Position numbers and translations under genes: made by a program | In this document: positions 34,055 to 45,654 of the stretch, piece after piece | Layout of the letters: each line of letters begins with the position of its first letter | How positions within the stretch are numbered: the first letter of the stretch is position 1 | The notes under the pieces: model-generated | What the model was told of the DNA's origin: nothing | Database searches by the model: none | The model's input: the letters and a program-made list of their open reading frames with translations, nothing else | Assembly: GCF_958295425.1 (NCBI RefSeq) | Contig: NC_081146.1 | Coordinates: forward strand, 20,159,458-20,223,457 | Origin: Solea solea | Taxonomy: Eukaryota > Chordata > Actinopteri > Pleuronectiformes > Soleidae | DNA length: 64,000 nt | Reading direction: 5' to 3'

Positions 34055-35227
34055 AGCTGATCACAAATTGAATTAAGACTAAATTCTAAGAACTGTCATC
34101 TGGTTTATAAATTTTGGTCACAAACAAAAGTCTACTTGAGGAACTACAATGGTTGAACCTCTCACACGGTAATAAAGAGCGCACTACAATTCAATTTTCA
34201 GTTTGAACGTTTCCTGTTGCTCTTGATTTCTGCCAAACTGTTAACGTCTTCACCACCTGCACAAGACACATTTTGCCAGATGCTGAAAAAACAAAAGAAG
34301 TCTTTTTCTGGCTCTTTCCTCTCCCGAGTACACCAGCTATATAGGAAGCACTGATGGATCATGATAACCACGCAATTACTCAAATGTTGTCATCTCTGCC
34401 CGGTGGTTTGGGATTTCTAATTATGATTCAGACTAACTGGACATACTTGTGTTTCTATTCTGTGAAAGTTGGCCTCCATGAGTGTACTGTCAAATTTACA
34501 GGGAATATGAGACCATCTTATTAGTTCCCCCTTCCCTCTCATCCCTGCCCCTGTGCCACCCTCACTTAATGTCTTAATGCTCTGTCACTTCATTAGAGTT
34601 GCATCAGCGTGATAAATGAACTGCGGCTTTTTTCTCCAAGACATCTTCCACCCCCGCTGATGGCACTGCCTGATCTGGACCACTGTCCTGGAGGGAGAGT
34701 GTGGGTGGATGGTGCTAGGGAGGCCTGTCAGTGTCTTGGGAGGGTGGGGGGAGACAGACAGAGAGATGGTTGCTGGTTATACTTTGCGGCTGCTATTATG
34801 GAGCCCTTTATCTCCATTGTCACCTGAATGTGTGCATTTTCTCAGTGTGGTGCAGGATCCTCCTCCACCCCCTGCCTCTCGTCAACACGCCCCGATTTCC
34901 TCAGACGTTGTAATTAAACTGCTTCCTCGTGAAGCGTGATGAGGCAGTGCTTATGTACAGCAGCTATGCCTGATGGAATGCTATATGTGCTATGCAAAGA
35001 AGTCCTTGTACACCAGAACGGACGGAGAGTGCAAAGATTTAAACATTTGAACAGCCGCTGCTCTTGTGACATGTTAAATGTTTCACACAGACATGGCTGG
35101 GGAATGTTATACATCTGATCCAACACTCCTCTAAACCTGTAGAACATCTAAACCTTCTTCACTACAGCCGTACCTCATGAGTGAAGAAGACCAACCCTGA
35201 TTGTGTCTGCTTAAAGACATATAATTA
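34055..35227. other. unique DNA, no gene seen
   Basis: The part at 34550-34640 ('gtcttaatgctctgtcactt', 'cattagagttgcatcagcgt') is CNE-like. Nothing else was recognised. Confidence 0.4.
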
Positions 35228-35345
35228 TAATAATAATACATTTTATTTATAGGCACCTTTGAGCACTCAAGAACACCGAGCAATGAATAAAAAAGTACAA
35301 ACAAACAATAAAAAACACAATAAATACACACAAAGAAACAGGTAA
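35228..35345 (+). repeat. 'cattttatttataggcacct' repeat
   Basis: 'aataatacattttatttata' then 'ggcacctttgagcactcaag' and an A-rich stretch of AAACA/ACAAT words matches a very common fish repeat that encloses 'ttttatttatagagcgcctttcaa'. The class is uncertain. A related start occurs at 45549-45597. Confidence 0.55.
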
Positions 35346-36699
35346 CAGTGCCATAGAGATGATGTTTTTACTCCCTAGATCAGTGAAAACCTTTGATTGC
35401 TGATTTATTTAATTGTTTTAAAAACTAATTGTGTTTTCATTAAAAAAAGAAAGAAATTATAATTAATTAAAAGGCTGTTTCACCCATTTTATTCCCACTT
35501 GGTGAAATTATTGAACCTAAGACAACTACGACACTGCTGTGTTTGTTTAATTCACATTATATTACAGAGTTGGGATTCAATTTTACTAATTTTTTTATTA
35601 TTTATTATTTTTTTTTTTTTAGATCTTTTACTGAAAAGTTGTTATAATTGACAGAAGCACAGTAAAGAGCAGTGTAGGGCTTTTATTTTTTTTCCCACAG
35701 AACTCACTGACATCCATCCTCGTGAGTTGTCCCTTGGTCGAGGCTCTGTTCCTCTTTTACACTGAAATACATGAGTATCCTCATTTTCAATTGCCAGCAG
35801 AGGAGTTTGCCTTTCTTTTTTTTTCTTGTTCTTTTTTTCCACCAGTGAATCTTGTTCGACATCACAAATGTGCCAGCGCGCGACAGAAGACGGCACCATG
35901 GAGAGCACTGACAGACCGTGTCACGGTGGTTACACTTTTATATCTTTCACTTCACGTCTCTCTGTCAAACTCGGCGGCAACTGAAAGATTTTAAATCACT
36001 TCTTGCTGGAAAAGGTGTAGCCCGGTGCGGAATTCACAACTAGACTCCAAAAATCAGACTCGTAAACGGAATACTAAAGTAGCAGATTGCAAAAAATTCA
36101 CATGGCCGTAGATCAAACCTTTGAATGTCCTTAACCACTTTTTTTTATTTACTTTGTAGCCTTTTATTTCTATTTTATTTTGTTTAATAAATGTACTTCT
36201 TGTTTTATAGCATATCCAAACTCAGGCTGTTTTACATACCCTTTATAAATATATCTGACTTATTTGTGACACCGTAAGTATTTTGTTCTCAAAGTTCCTC
36301 CAGAAAAGACACTATAAATGTTAATTAAAGCAGAGTAAACTGTGTAAAATCCAGCAGACGGTATATTTAAGTGACAACAAACATCTGTGTGTTCTTTTGT
36401 AGACTGTGAAGTTTTGTGAACCTTGTTGCTTTGGAAAGGAAAACCAATTTGGAAGGCCTCAGAAATGTGTGAGCACCAAGCTCAAAACAAAATGTTTTAA
36501 ATGGTCACATCAAGCGGAGTGAGCTGAGCACACTTTTTTTAAAAGACAGCGGTGTGGCAGTGCAGGTTTAATGAGCGGTGACGCTGTGTGTTTGAAACTC
36601 TGCTGGGTAAGAATGTAACAAGGGAAAATGTTTATTTTCATGTCACTGTTTTGTGAGGGGCAATACAATCCAAGCCTTTGTTTGAGAGCTACATTTAAG
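35346..36699. other. AT-rich DNA with T-runs, no gene seen
   Basis: Long T-rich runs near 35595-35620 and 35815-35840. No gene or certain repeat. Confidence 0.45.
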
Positions 36700-36717
36700 T
36701 GATTTAAGTGGATGAAC

Positions 36718-36742
36718 AACAACTCCCAGAATGCACTGCACT
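36718..36742 (+). promoter_or_regulatory. ZNF143/SBS-like motif
   Basis: 'aacaactcccagaatgcact' closely resembles the ACTACAACTCCCAGAATGC motif bound by ZNF143 (Staf) at vertebrate promoters. The following 36743-36830 segment is moderately GC-rich. The same motif also occurs inside fish transposons, and the 36930-36955 text ('cttaatgcaaattggtgaaa', 'tattcctttaa') resembles a known repeat end, so this may be repeat-borne. Confidence 0.3.
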
Positions 36743-37044
36743 CGCTGCCCTTCTAAGCCACTCCTCACAGCCATAGGCCGCACCCCCTTCATGCAGAGTG
36801 TATTTAGAGTGCTAGGGAGCGGGATGTGCGGTTAAAACAAAGAAGGAAGATATTTCTCGACTCAGGGGAAACTGAGGGAGGGAAGCATGATTATTCAAAA
36901 ATACTAACGCTATTCTAGTAATACAAAGCTTAATGCAAATTGGTGAAATATTCCTTTAAATAGAGCAAAGAAACCAGAAAATATTCATGATTGAAAGGCT
37001 GGAAAATTAGAGACCCTTTTTTAATTATAAAAACAAACAAACAC
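36743..37044. other. possible transposon end, unresolved
   Basis: Ends with 'gtgaaatattcctttaa' at about 36943-36959, a phrase common near the ends of teleost MITEs. I could not find a matching inverted end. Confidence 0.3.
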
Positions 37045-37125
37045 TAAAACCAATTAATTGATAATCAAAATAGTTGCCTATTCATTTATAAATTGGTTAA
37101 TAATTAATCCATTCTTGTAGCACCA
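37045..37125. repeat. 'aattaattgataatcaaaat' transposon end
   Basis: 'ccaattaattgataatcaaa', 'atagttgcctattcatttat' and 'ttaataattaatccattctt' followed by 'gtagcacca' match a common teleost non-autonomous element whose end reads 'aatcgattaatcgttgcagccct'. The minus-strand outer end here would be at about 37125. Confidence 0.5.
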
Positions 37126-37868
37126 ACTTGCAGTGCCTTTTTCTGTGACACATCATTTTCCAATTTAACCTTCAACCATATTTGTTTCCTGGACACCCCC
37201 ACACCTACTGAACCACAGCTGCCACAGGCAACATGCACCTGCAGCTCCTCTGTTGTGACATGATTTCTCTTTTCAGCAAAATGGTGGTTTCTCCACATGA
37301 ACTTTTCTGTAGCAGTGTCAAATCTAAGGCTGATCAAGACTTTGGTGTTTTTAATCCCCCAACTTTTCATACAACGCCATTTCTATCTGTTGAATGTTTT
37401 TGGTTCACAGTATGGGTTTCTCAAGAGAAATCACAAGAGACACATGGACACAGTCATGTTGAATGACGCTTCACACAGGTCCAGTGCATCCCTGCTTTTA
37501 AGCCAGGGAGTGATGAGTTAAGTCTTAACAGCTGTGTTAATTGAGGCACCAGGTGCTGCTCTTCCTGAGCTGCATCCACACCTCTCTCTCCTGTGTCTGA
37601 AAATACCACCATGCCCCACCCTCACAGTGACCCAAAAGGCCTGGTAAACACTTCAGCTGGGGTCTTCATTCAGTACGAACGAGTCAATGTTGGGACAGCA
37701 CTGTGTTAAATTAAGATGGCAACCGTGGCCACATTTTACAGTGCTACCGTCACACAAGTCGGGACGATGATACAGTACATTACCATATCAAAATCCTACC
37801 CTGCCATTTAATCAATGAAAAAAACAAATAAAAATTAAATGAAAAACAAAACAAATCATTGTCATTTT
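37126..37868. other. unique DNA, no gene seen
   Basis: Overlapping ORFs at 37104-37521 on both strands have no motif. A/T-rich near 37810-37860. Confidence 0.4.
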
Positions 37869-37885
37869 CCCTGAGGATGTAGCAC

Positions 37886-37916
<31 letters not shown>

Positions 37917-38166
37917 GTTCGACATTCATGACTTAAGGGGACATTGCATTGACTCATTTCCTGGAGACTTACTCTAACCTTAACCACAATTACTACTGGC
38001 CTAACCTTAAACATATCATCACCTTAAAATGTAGTAATTTACATTATGGGGACTTGCTTTTTGTCCCCACAAGGAAACCAAGTCCCCATAATGTGACCGT
38101 GTAAACAGGTTTAGGTCCCCACAACATTAGTAATACCTGGACACACATTACACACACACACACACA
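37869..38166 (+). repeat. 'ggggaca..gtccccaca' repeat between (CA)n tracts
   Basis: Flanked by (CA)n at 37885-37915 and 38150-38166. The body has 'cattcatgacttaaggggac', 'attgactcatttcctggaga', 'cttactctaaccttaacca' and 'ttttgtccccacaaggaaac'. This is a well-known teleost repeat of unclear class, normally bordered by (CA)n. It contains a perfect 16-bp inverted repeat. A second, shorter copy is at 47904-48055. Confidence 0.7.
38041..38094. repeat. perfect 16-bp inverted repeat (stem-loop)
   Basis: 'acattatggggacttg' at 38041-38056 is the exact reverse complement of 'caagtccccataatgt' at 38079-38094, with a 22-base spacer. It is internal to the 37869-38166 repeat. Confidence 0.95.
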
Positions 38167-38486
38167 GAAACTGACAATCAGAGCTGATTACCTAGGAGGC
38201 AGCTTTGCTTTCTCCAGCTGGTGGCTTCACTCAACTTTTTCATTTTTTCCCCCAGAGGGTGAAATGTGGCTTATTATATCGACTACATCAAACCTCTGTT
38301 TGAAGCCCTTAGTAGTAAAGTGCTAGAGGACATTAATCAAGAGAAACAAGTTGCCTCTCACATCTGCTTTGAGTAGAGAGTGGAGCTGGCAGCTCCCTCT
38401 ACCTGAATGTAAGTCACTGTCAGTCCTGCAGCTCTGATCCCCTCACCTCCCTGACACCCCCACACAAAACATGTACATATGCCCAC

Positions 38487-38510
38487 GCACACACACACAC
38501 ACACACACAC
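38487..38510. repeat. (CA)n microsatellite
   Basis: About twelve CA units, followed by 'caccatcaccatcacc'. Confidence 0.95.
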
Positions 38511-39150
38511 CACCATCACCATCACCAACACATCTAAACAGGATATATTTAGTCTCCAAAGCTGTGCATTCTGATCTGCCTCCTTTTAATTACATCCTTC
38601 AAGGTGACAAGTAAAGAGTTTCTATCCAGGGGAAAACACTTGAAAGACAGCTAACAAGCAATAAAATGAAAATAAGAAGCTGGTTTTTGAGTGTAGGATG
38701 TCTGCCAGCTCACGTTGCCTGTTTTCTGTGTGTATTTCTGGGGGATTTTGAGTAAGTTGTGGACAGGACACAGAGCCTTAGCAACTCTATGATAATAATT
38801 TGGTCATTTTCTTTTCCTGTCTTGTCTCACAGGCTCCCAGCTTGACTGAAATCAGGAGAATGTAAAGCTGCTGCAATGAGCACAACATACCTGGGATACC
38901 TGAACTAGTTTGTACAAGAACTGTGGAAACATGCATCTAGAAAACTATATTTACAGGTGGGCAAAGCACAGTTGCCATGGGTTACAGAGGGCTGAGCTGG
39001 GATCACGGCACACTTTTTGGATAGCCTCTCTATGAAAGTCAGTAATGGTGCCACACTCATTCAAACAGTCTGTCGTAAAAGCTATTGCTGCACTGGCTTA
39101 TACACACAGAAGGTGATGGGAGTAGAGTAGTGTAGAATAGAGAGTGGAAA

Positions 39151-39168
39151 GTGTGTGTGTGTGTGTGT
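39151..39168. repeat. (GT)n microsatellite
   Basis: Nine GT units. Confidence 0.95.
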
Positions 39169-39682
39169 AAAGCCGGGATCACTTCAGAAGACCAGAGCCT
39201 CAGGCACCAACTCCACCAGGTGAACTATGGCGCCCCCACAAATACTGATGTGTACGGACAGCTTCATCTTCTTTAAATGACACATAGTGTTGCTCTACAA
39301 TCTGAACACATCACACCGCTTCGGTTAATGCATTTGACTGACTGATGGACTTTTATATGATCCAGTCTTTTTCATAGTCACCAACCAGAACCTGATACCT
39401 GTGTCTGTGCTTTAAGCTATGGTGAGAGGTTCTCTGTCCTGGGCTGCTCCAACTAGCACATGCTTCATATGTGACAGATGTGACCCATTTCTGAATGTTT
39501 CTGTCCATATTGATGAAATGCAGTTATTGTCTAAATCTCTTTCAGACTTTTTCTATGTTGCTTTGCAGTTGTTACCAATCCTGGAGCACCAATATTTACC
39601 CGTATGGTACAGATTTACCCAAAGCTGGAAACACAAATGTGTCTGTAGCCAATGTTAGTGCAGTTAATATCGTTGGTATTTA

Positions 39683-40060
39683 GTATGAGTCTGGAAAGTG
39701 TAGTAACCTCCCACTTTTAGGAGGGGTGAAGCATGACCGTAGATTAACATACATCTATAAGCAATTGGCTAGACCTACAACCGATCAGACCAATGATCTG
39801 GCATGATCTGCTTGTTGTAGTTTTCTAGGAGTGACGGCACCAAATGACTATTGTTACGGTGAGCTCCGTCAAACAAGTCACTTAAAATGGAAGCAACGGC
39901 CAAATCGAAATACAGCTGCTCGTCGGTGGCCTCCATGTTGGATGTATACAAAAGCTGCTAGACGCCGTTCTCAAACCCATCTCCAGGGTCCAGGCGTTTG
40001 TGGTCTGGGTCTATACAACATGAAATCAAATCGCTATATTAGTGAGAATATAGAAACAAA
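39683..40060 (+). repeat. family R repeat, longer copy
   Basis: Co-linear with 24465-24735: 'tatgagtctggaaagtgtag', 'taacctcccacttttaggag', 'acctacaaccgatcagacca', 'cttgttgtagttttctagga', 'gttggatgtatacaaaagct' and 'gctagacgccgttctc'. The 79-codon ORF at 39831-40070 is a translation of this repeat. Confidence 0.65.
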
Positions 40061-43000
40061 GTTTTGCTGATGAAATAAACATAGCAATAACTAAAGCGAA
40101 ACGTTGTATCTTGTAGTGAACTTTAAGTTTATAGACCTACTGAAGCATCATGATGGGACAGGGGTATAAAGAACAACAACGAGACATTTACTTCTCCAAA
40201 AAATGTCATCAACTGTTACATTAGCCTTCATCTCTCTGATGAACACCAGGGGTGCTCCTCCATACTTTTCCATTTCTTTATTCAGCAGGAGAAGTCAGGA
40301 GAACACTCAAACAGTGCACAGTGTGATGCAGTGCTGGCTACGTGCATGGAGGGCAGTCAGAGAGAGGGAAGAGCAGAGGTGAGTGTGGGTGAGGAGGCAG
40401 CCTGGATTAAGAGAGGCTTTGTCCTGCTTACCTTTGATCTGACAGCTTGTTAACAAGAGGGAAGCATCTGCTTCTGTATGCTGGATACTTCCGCCCTGTC
40501 TGCTGCCCTGCCTTCACTTTCTGTACCATTCCCCGACCATGTCCATCATCTTCAAGAGATGTCATACATTTTCATTATGCCTAAAGAATCTGGCTCAAAT
40601 TAATGCATAGTCATCATCAGTAACAACCTACTACCTACGTACGACTGCACCTGGGTTGTTGGTACAAAGCCTCTCACGGTGTGATCAGTACGGCTGCTGG
40701 AACAGAAATTGTGCTGAAGTTTCCATGGCCAGAGTACGGGGAGCATGAATGACTGATTCAATCAGAGCCACCCACCAGATATCCTTAGATTAAAATGAGA
40801 AATATTATTTCCACATGCATGCCATGTAAATTCAAATTAATTAAAATGGGATATCATTCAGCAAATAATTGGATCTCAATCATCTGTGTAATTTGAGGTG
40901 CTTGATTAATCTGCTGAAAAAACATCGGAAAGTGATCTATTTTTTTCTTTCTGAGGAGGAGATGGAACGTTCTCCGAACTGAATAAATGCCTGTGAAGTG
41001 GGGAGGAACCCAAGCACATGTTTTTTTTTTGAATTAGAGATGGGTGCGATATGGTTTTGATGGATATTTTTCCCCATCCAGTACAGCACAGAAGCCTGAG
41101 CAGAGATAATTTATATCTACAACTCGGAGGCACACTGTGCAGTGAAGGAGAAGTGTGCATGACTCAAAGCCCCTTCCTGGTGGAGGAAAGAGAACAGAAG
41201 GAGGAAGAGTGAAGCAGTGCTTGACCCCACCTTGAGGGACAAGCCCCGAGGGGCCAGTCATTCTTTTGATTTCTTCCATTTGGAGGAATAGCACAGTTAG
41301 ACAAAATGTTGTGCAGTCGGGACCAAACAAATGCACAAATGTCACTGAGACAAGCAGCTTGCTGTCACAGTCTTAAACCATAACTTTCTTCCCCATGACT
41401 TGTTTTTCTTTGCTCCCATCTGTCTTATTTTCTGAAAGTTTTTCCTTCTCATAGATGCATCACCACATGCGATTGAGAGAGAATTCAGCCAGTTCTGTGA
41501 AAATGTAACCAATTTTACCTGATTGTTATCTGACACATTTTATCTATTTTTTCCGTTAGTGGTCTTATAAATTCAGCCAAACATTGTTCAAATGATGGAA
41601 CCTTGGAATAAAATGAAACAATGCAATCTCCCTCAAAGGCTGACATTGGAGGTTGAGTTGCACCGTGACTACAGCAGGAGCTGAAGTGCACCCATTAGCA
41701 TACAATTAAGTGTGAACGACAAACACCCCTGGAAAAAATGGGTATGCACACAAAGAGGTCTCACTTTGATGAGGAGGGGAGAAGAGCCCATTAAAAGCTG
41801 GCAAAATGTCTTGGGGTGCACAGAAAGAGTACACGGCTGATTTCCTTGCAATGAATCTCAGAATCTAGGGAACACTGGTCTCTTTTCATGGAAATCATGC
41901 TGTCCTCCTTCCCATCCAAATCACTGTATTGCTTTTCTATATTTGTTTTCCCAACACAGGTAGATTGTGTTACGAAGCTGGTTGTGGTGATGGAGCTGGG
42001 AGGGGATGCATCTACGTGAGCCATCCCTCTCGCCAACTCCCAACCCCTGACACAAACACTACATCAGCACCAATTTCTGTTGCTTAACCGTGGGCCAGAT
42101 CATGAACAGTTACTGTGGGTGCCACATTGATGGGTGAGCTTACCAATGGGACGGCATCGGGCCACAGCTGCGCCTGTAATTTGCAATGACACCTCATTTT
42201 AGGAGCTTTTGCCTTCGAAGCCACAGTGGGAGGAGACCGTTAAGAAACAATCCAATCACTGAAAGACAGGGGGGATATTACCCTCTGTATATTTCCATTC
42301 CCTGATGTGAAATGAAAAATAGCACCATGTATACGTTTTTCTCACATGTAGCATTTGGCAATATATATGTTTTTTTTGACGTACACATGATGATCTGCCC
42401 AAACAATACAGCCGCTGTTTGCACAGCATTTTCTGAATGGTTATCGCACAAGGTAAAACTGTGTGCGCTCCATTTTTCAGGTGAATTTAATTTCGCTCTC
42501 ACACCTGCACACAAGCCACACAATCTAATCACGAGGGCAGACAATACAACTGTGAGTGTGAGAACAAGGCAAACAAGAGCCAGAGAGTTTTAATATAGGT
42601 CAGTAAAAGCAAGAAAAAGTTCAATATTGTGTTTGTTAATCAAGTGCTTGAGGCATGACTCTAGTTCCCCCGACTTCAGAGTAGAGGAACAAGTCCCTGA
42701 TGCCCCTCACATACTGTCAGAAAACACAAAGAAATGAAGAAGAAAAAGAAAAGAAAACAAATAACTCGAATGAGTTGCTCAGGCTGTGGAGGTGCAGTGA
42801 GTGAGTGCAATAAATTTGGATGACCTTGGGCTCAGCCGTACAATTTCCTGAAAGGTGGAGCTCCTCTTTTAGAATCATCAGTTCAAAAATCAGAGCCTCA
42901 CAAACAGTAAAAGTAAAGACTCTGTGATGAACTTGACAAAGCACTGTTGTCGTTGGCCGTGCTGCTCTCTTTTTACCGTTTGTCTCCGCACACAGCCCTG

Positions 43001-43919
43001 TTTGCGAGGTGATATGTGACCGGCTCTTCTCGCGAATAACAAGTTAAGCACATTAACACAGACATGTGAACGAGGCCCTTTCTGAAATTACTGCTGTGGA
43101 AGTCAGAGAAGAATTGGCAGAGGAGGACGACAGCAGGTGTTGTTGCTCTATTGTGTATTTACTGAGGAATTAAGCTGTAATGTCAGAGGCTGCTTTGTTG
43201 CTTGTGTTGAGATGGGAGTGGGAAGCAGGCAATGTGTGTGTTTGTAGAGAGCCAAACCATCTGGCTGTCAGCACAGGGGAAAAAAAATGACAGGTCGTAT
43301 CCCTTGGCAAAACCGTATCAACCCCAAATGAAATCGTGATGCAATTAGTTAGGTTAGAGAGAGCAAAGCAGCAGGGTTCAGTGATGCACTTCTGCAAAAT
43401 GTCTTGAGCAAAATGTCGAGGGGCAAGATTTACCATTATAGTCGGACTCCACATTCGGAAATGCATTTCAGATAATTGGTTTCAGTCAGACAGCGCTTGA
43501 CCACATGAAAGCACAGAAGCAAATGTGACCGATGGGCCAAATGACCTCTGGACATCATCACCAACAATTAGAAATGACATTGAACGCAAATAAAAAATCA
43601 GGCATTATTGTTTTGGTCTGTTTGAACCTTATCCAGGGCCCGATGCAGTCAGCATGCACTCAGTTTGTGTCTGTTTGTTTACCCTGTTTACACGCACGTT
43701 GCACACGTGCAAGACTAATTACTAGAGTGAATGAGTAATTAGTTACAGTAAAGACCCTGGTATAGTTTTTAATTACACTTATCTCCCCCGCTCATTCCCA
43801 GAGATTATCCCCCTCGAATGACCTGTATGTGAGTACGACAAATAGACTTACTGTATGTATGTTTGTATGTGGTTGCTTATGGCTGGTGGATCACTTTTTA
43901 AATGAAATACAATGATTTT
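40061..43919. other. long repeat-poor unique stretch, no gene seen
   Basis: Almost 4 kb without a recognised repeat or gene. Contains the CNE candidate at 40740-40920 and a second CNE-like part near 42120-42240. ORFs are all below about 105 codons and overlap antisense frames. Confidence 0.45.
40740..40920. promoter_or_regulatory. candidate enhancer-like CNE, homeodomain-site rich
   Basis: Within 180 bp: 'gactgattcaatcagagcca', 'ccttagattaaaatgagaaa', 'ttcaaattaattaaaatggg', 'gcaaataattggatctcaat' and 'gcttgattaatctgctg'. The combination of ATTA, GATTAA and CAATCA cores (homeodomain, Pbx/Meis-like) in repeat-free DNA is the strongest CNE texture in the window. Confidence 0.35.
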
Positions 43920-44039
43920 TCTGGAACGACTCTGGACCCGGAGCAGCAGCAGCGTTCACTGCCACGCTGCCTGTCACAGAGTCAGGGGAATCCTCATCTT
44001 TGATCGAGTTGATTGGATTTAAGTCGCTTCGACATCCTT

Positions 44040-44449
44040 GTGTGAGGATGAAGAGGAAGAGGACGGAGTGTCCAGGCTGAGCGCCGGGAAGAGCGACGTC
44101 TGCTACTTTAATCCGACAGGAAAGAATTTCAGGAGTAAGGACTTCCGGACGGGGAAGATGATGCCCGGGAAGCTGCAGAAGAACAAGCAGAGGCTTTGAC
44201 GCGACGCACTCCGCCTGGCCAAGGGAGGAAACCCGTGTCTGAACATAGCTCTGCCCATCAGACAGACGGCGTACATTTTCAAACACCCTGTTACCAAGTT
44301 ACCAATCATCCCGACACCAAGGTGAAAGCAGACCTGCAGAGAGAAGGTTAAAAGGTCTAAGGTCGTCTGACTTCAAGAGGATGTTCTGAGGACCATGAAT
44401 CTGCCCAAAGGCCTTCAGAGTGTGGGACCAGACTCCAGCGACGATACAT
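44040..44449 (+). pseudogene. mbd2: mbd2 (methyl-CpG-binding domain protein) processed pseudogene
   Basis: The functional gene encodes a NuRD-associated reader of methylated CpG. Here the plus strand gives, in broken frames, KRKRTECP (44051-44074), then LSAGKSDVCYFNPTGKNFRS of the MBD fold, DFRTGKMMPGKLQKNKQRL, ALPIRQTAYIFKHPVTK, and finally TMNLPKGLQSVGPDSSDDT ending near 44449. The KMMPxKLQKNKQRL wording is that of MBD2 rather than MBD3. About 15 codons are missing after KRTECP, with a frameshift, and the PQLARYL part of the MBD is deleted. Stops lie after KQRL, after the VTK segment and before the last segment. Several exons' worth of protein lies in 400 bp without introns, pointing to retrotransposition. 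The C-terminal coding part and any poly-A tail are lost where an AT repeat begins. The open minus-strand ORFs at 43891-44309 are its antisense shadow. Confidence 0.9.
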
Positions 44450-44484
44450 ATATGTATATATAGATATATGTATAGATATACATA
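44446..44484. repeat. (TA/GATA)n low-complexity tract
   Basis: 'atacatatatgtatatatag' followed by 'atatatgtatagatatacat', bordering the 3' break of the mbd2 pseudogene. Confidence 0.85.
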
Positions 44485-44964
44485 CTGTGCTGCCATGTTT
44501 TTAATTGAGATGAGTATAGAGTCAGATTTATCACAACTGCAAAGCTTTTTAACAGGTAACAAAGATTGATAATGATGTTTTTTTTGGTATTACATAGCGA
44601 AAGGAACATTTTTTATTTTGCAATAACCTTGCATTCCTGTCTGACAAGACAAGAGCTGTTCAGATGAATGGAAGTGTTTTTGGTCTGTTCTTATCAAAGA
44701 TGATGAAAGCTGGAACTCTGATTTCATATTCACAGGTGTATAAAAATGCCAGCGCACAATCACCGTCTGTCTGGATCCCACCAGAGAAGGTGACGTTACC
44801 TATAGCAGTCAATTGTTCCATTGACAAGTGGGGTGTCCTTCAGATCATGGGAGTTTGAATACTAAGTTCAACTTTAGAAGTTTTTAAGAACACTCAGAAT
44901 ATTATCAGAAATATGCAGACAAACAGAAAAATGTTCTATATGTATATTTCAGAAGAATGACTAG
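44485..44964. other. unique DNA, no gene seen
   Basis: Nothing was recognised beyond short overlapping ORFs at 44590-44858. Confidence 0.4.
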
Positions 44965-45085
44965 GGTTGACGGCCCTGTCCATGGACCGGCGCCCTGTCG
45001 AGGGTATACTCCAACTTTTGCCCTATGTCAGCTGAGATTGGCACCAGTGCTCCTTGATAGGATTGAGTGAGCAATAAAATAACAG
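44965..45085 (+). mobile_element. 5'-truncated SINE-like retroposon
   Basis: 'ggaccggcgccctgtcgagg', 'ccctatgtcagctgagattg' and 'gattgagtgagcaata' match the 3' half of the family at 13256-13631. Only the 3' half is present, as expected for truncated retroposons. Confidence 0.6.
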
Positions 45086-45142
45086 CTGAGGATTTCGAAT
45101 GCTGGTCATCAATAAGGTCAGTCAATAATGATAATAATAATT

Positions 45143-45240
45143 AGGTATGCATGATATTGGACTTTTTGCTGATATCTGATGTCGGGAGTGCTTAGGCCGA
45201 TAACTGATACTGATATATACATATTTGGTATTACAGATGA
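45143..45240. repeat. 'gatattggac..gccgata' repeat fragment
   Basis: 'gtatgcatgatattggactt', 'tttgctgatatctgatgtcg' and 'taggccgataactgatactg' follow the wording of common fish hAT-like elements with 'gatattggatttttgccgat'. Only one end is visible. Confidence 0.45.
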
Positions 45241-45548
45241 GATGGATCAATGCAGGAAGGAAGGCAGAGATCCGATTCAGACGGAGCCAGTTCTGAGCAT
45301 AGGAGAGCACAGGAGTTAACAAAGCAAGTAACTAACCATGAGAGCACTAGATTTCTCCAAGAGAGCCGTGACCTTTACTATACAGCGGTCTGTAACAATC
45401 TGGCAACGAGAGGCTGGAGAACCAGGAAATAAGTAGAGGTGCTTGATGATTAGATTGGGAGCAGGTGTACTCCCGCCGCAGGTGAACTGATTGCATGCCG
45501 AGGTGAATGCAGGAGAGAAAGGAGGTGGAGACGAAGGCAGAGCATGAC
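45241..45548. repeat. possible retroelement-derived repeat
   Basis: 'gattgggagcaggtgtactc', 'ccgccgcaggtgaactgatt' and 'aggtggagacgaaggcagag' then 'catgaca' is typical of fish dispersed repeats with 'gcaggtg..gagcatgaca' ends, perhaps LTR-related. No partner copy lies in the window. The ORFs at 45250-45550 are not genes. Confidence 0.35.
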
Positions 45549-45597
45549 ATTTTATTTATATAGCACTTTTCTTAACAATGTTACAAAGTGCTTAACA
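45549..45597 (+). repeat. 'tttatttatatagcactttt' repeat start
   Basis: Short copy of the start of the fish repeat that reads '..ttatttatatagcacttttc..caaagtgctt'. It adjoins the hAT element. Confidence 0.5.
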
Positions 45598-45646
45598 TTC
45601 ATTACATTTTATTTTCCTGGTATTTTCACTGTTTTTTTTTCTACAG

Positions 45647-45654
45647 ACGTTTAC
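45647..45654. repeat. target site duplication, left
   Basis: ACGTTTAC, identical to 46101-46108. Confidence 0.93.

Larger units (their letters stand above)
38167..39682. other. unique DNA with two microsatellites, no gene seen
   Basis: (CA)n at 38487-38510 and (GT)n at 39151-39168. The 38550-38680 part ('ccttttaattacatccttca', 'aggtgacaagtaaagag') is CNE-like. ORFs at 39419-39683 run into the family R copy and are not genes. Confidence 0.4.

Noticed and set aside
43891..44309. Two minus-strand ORFs (131 and 68 codons)
   Set aside because: They are antisense to the mbd2 pseudogene, which explains the openness and GC content.
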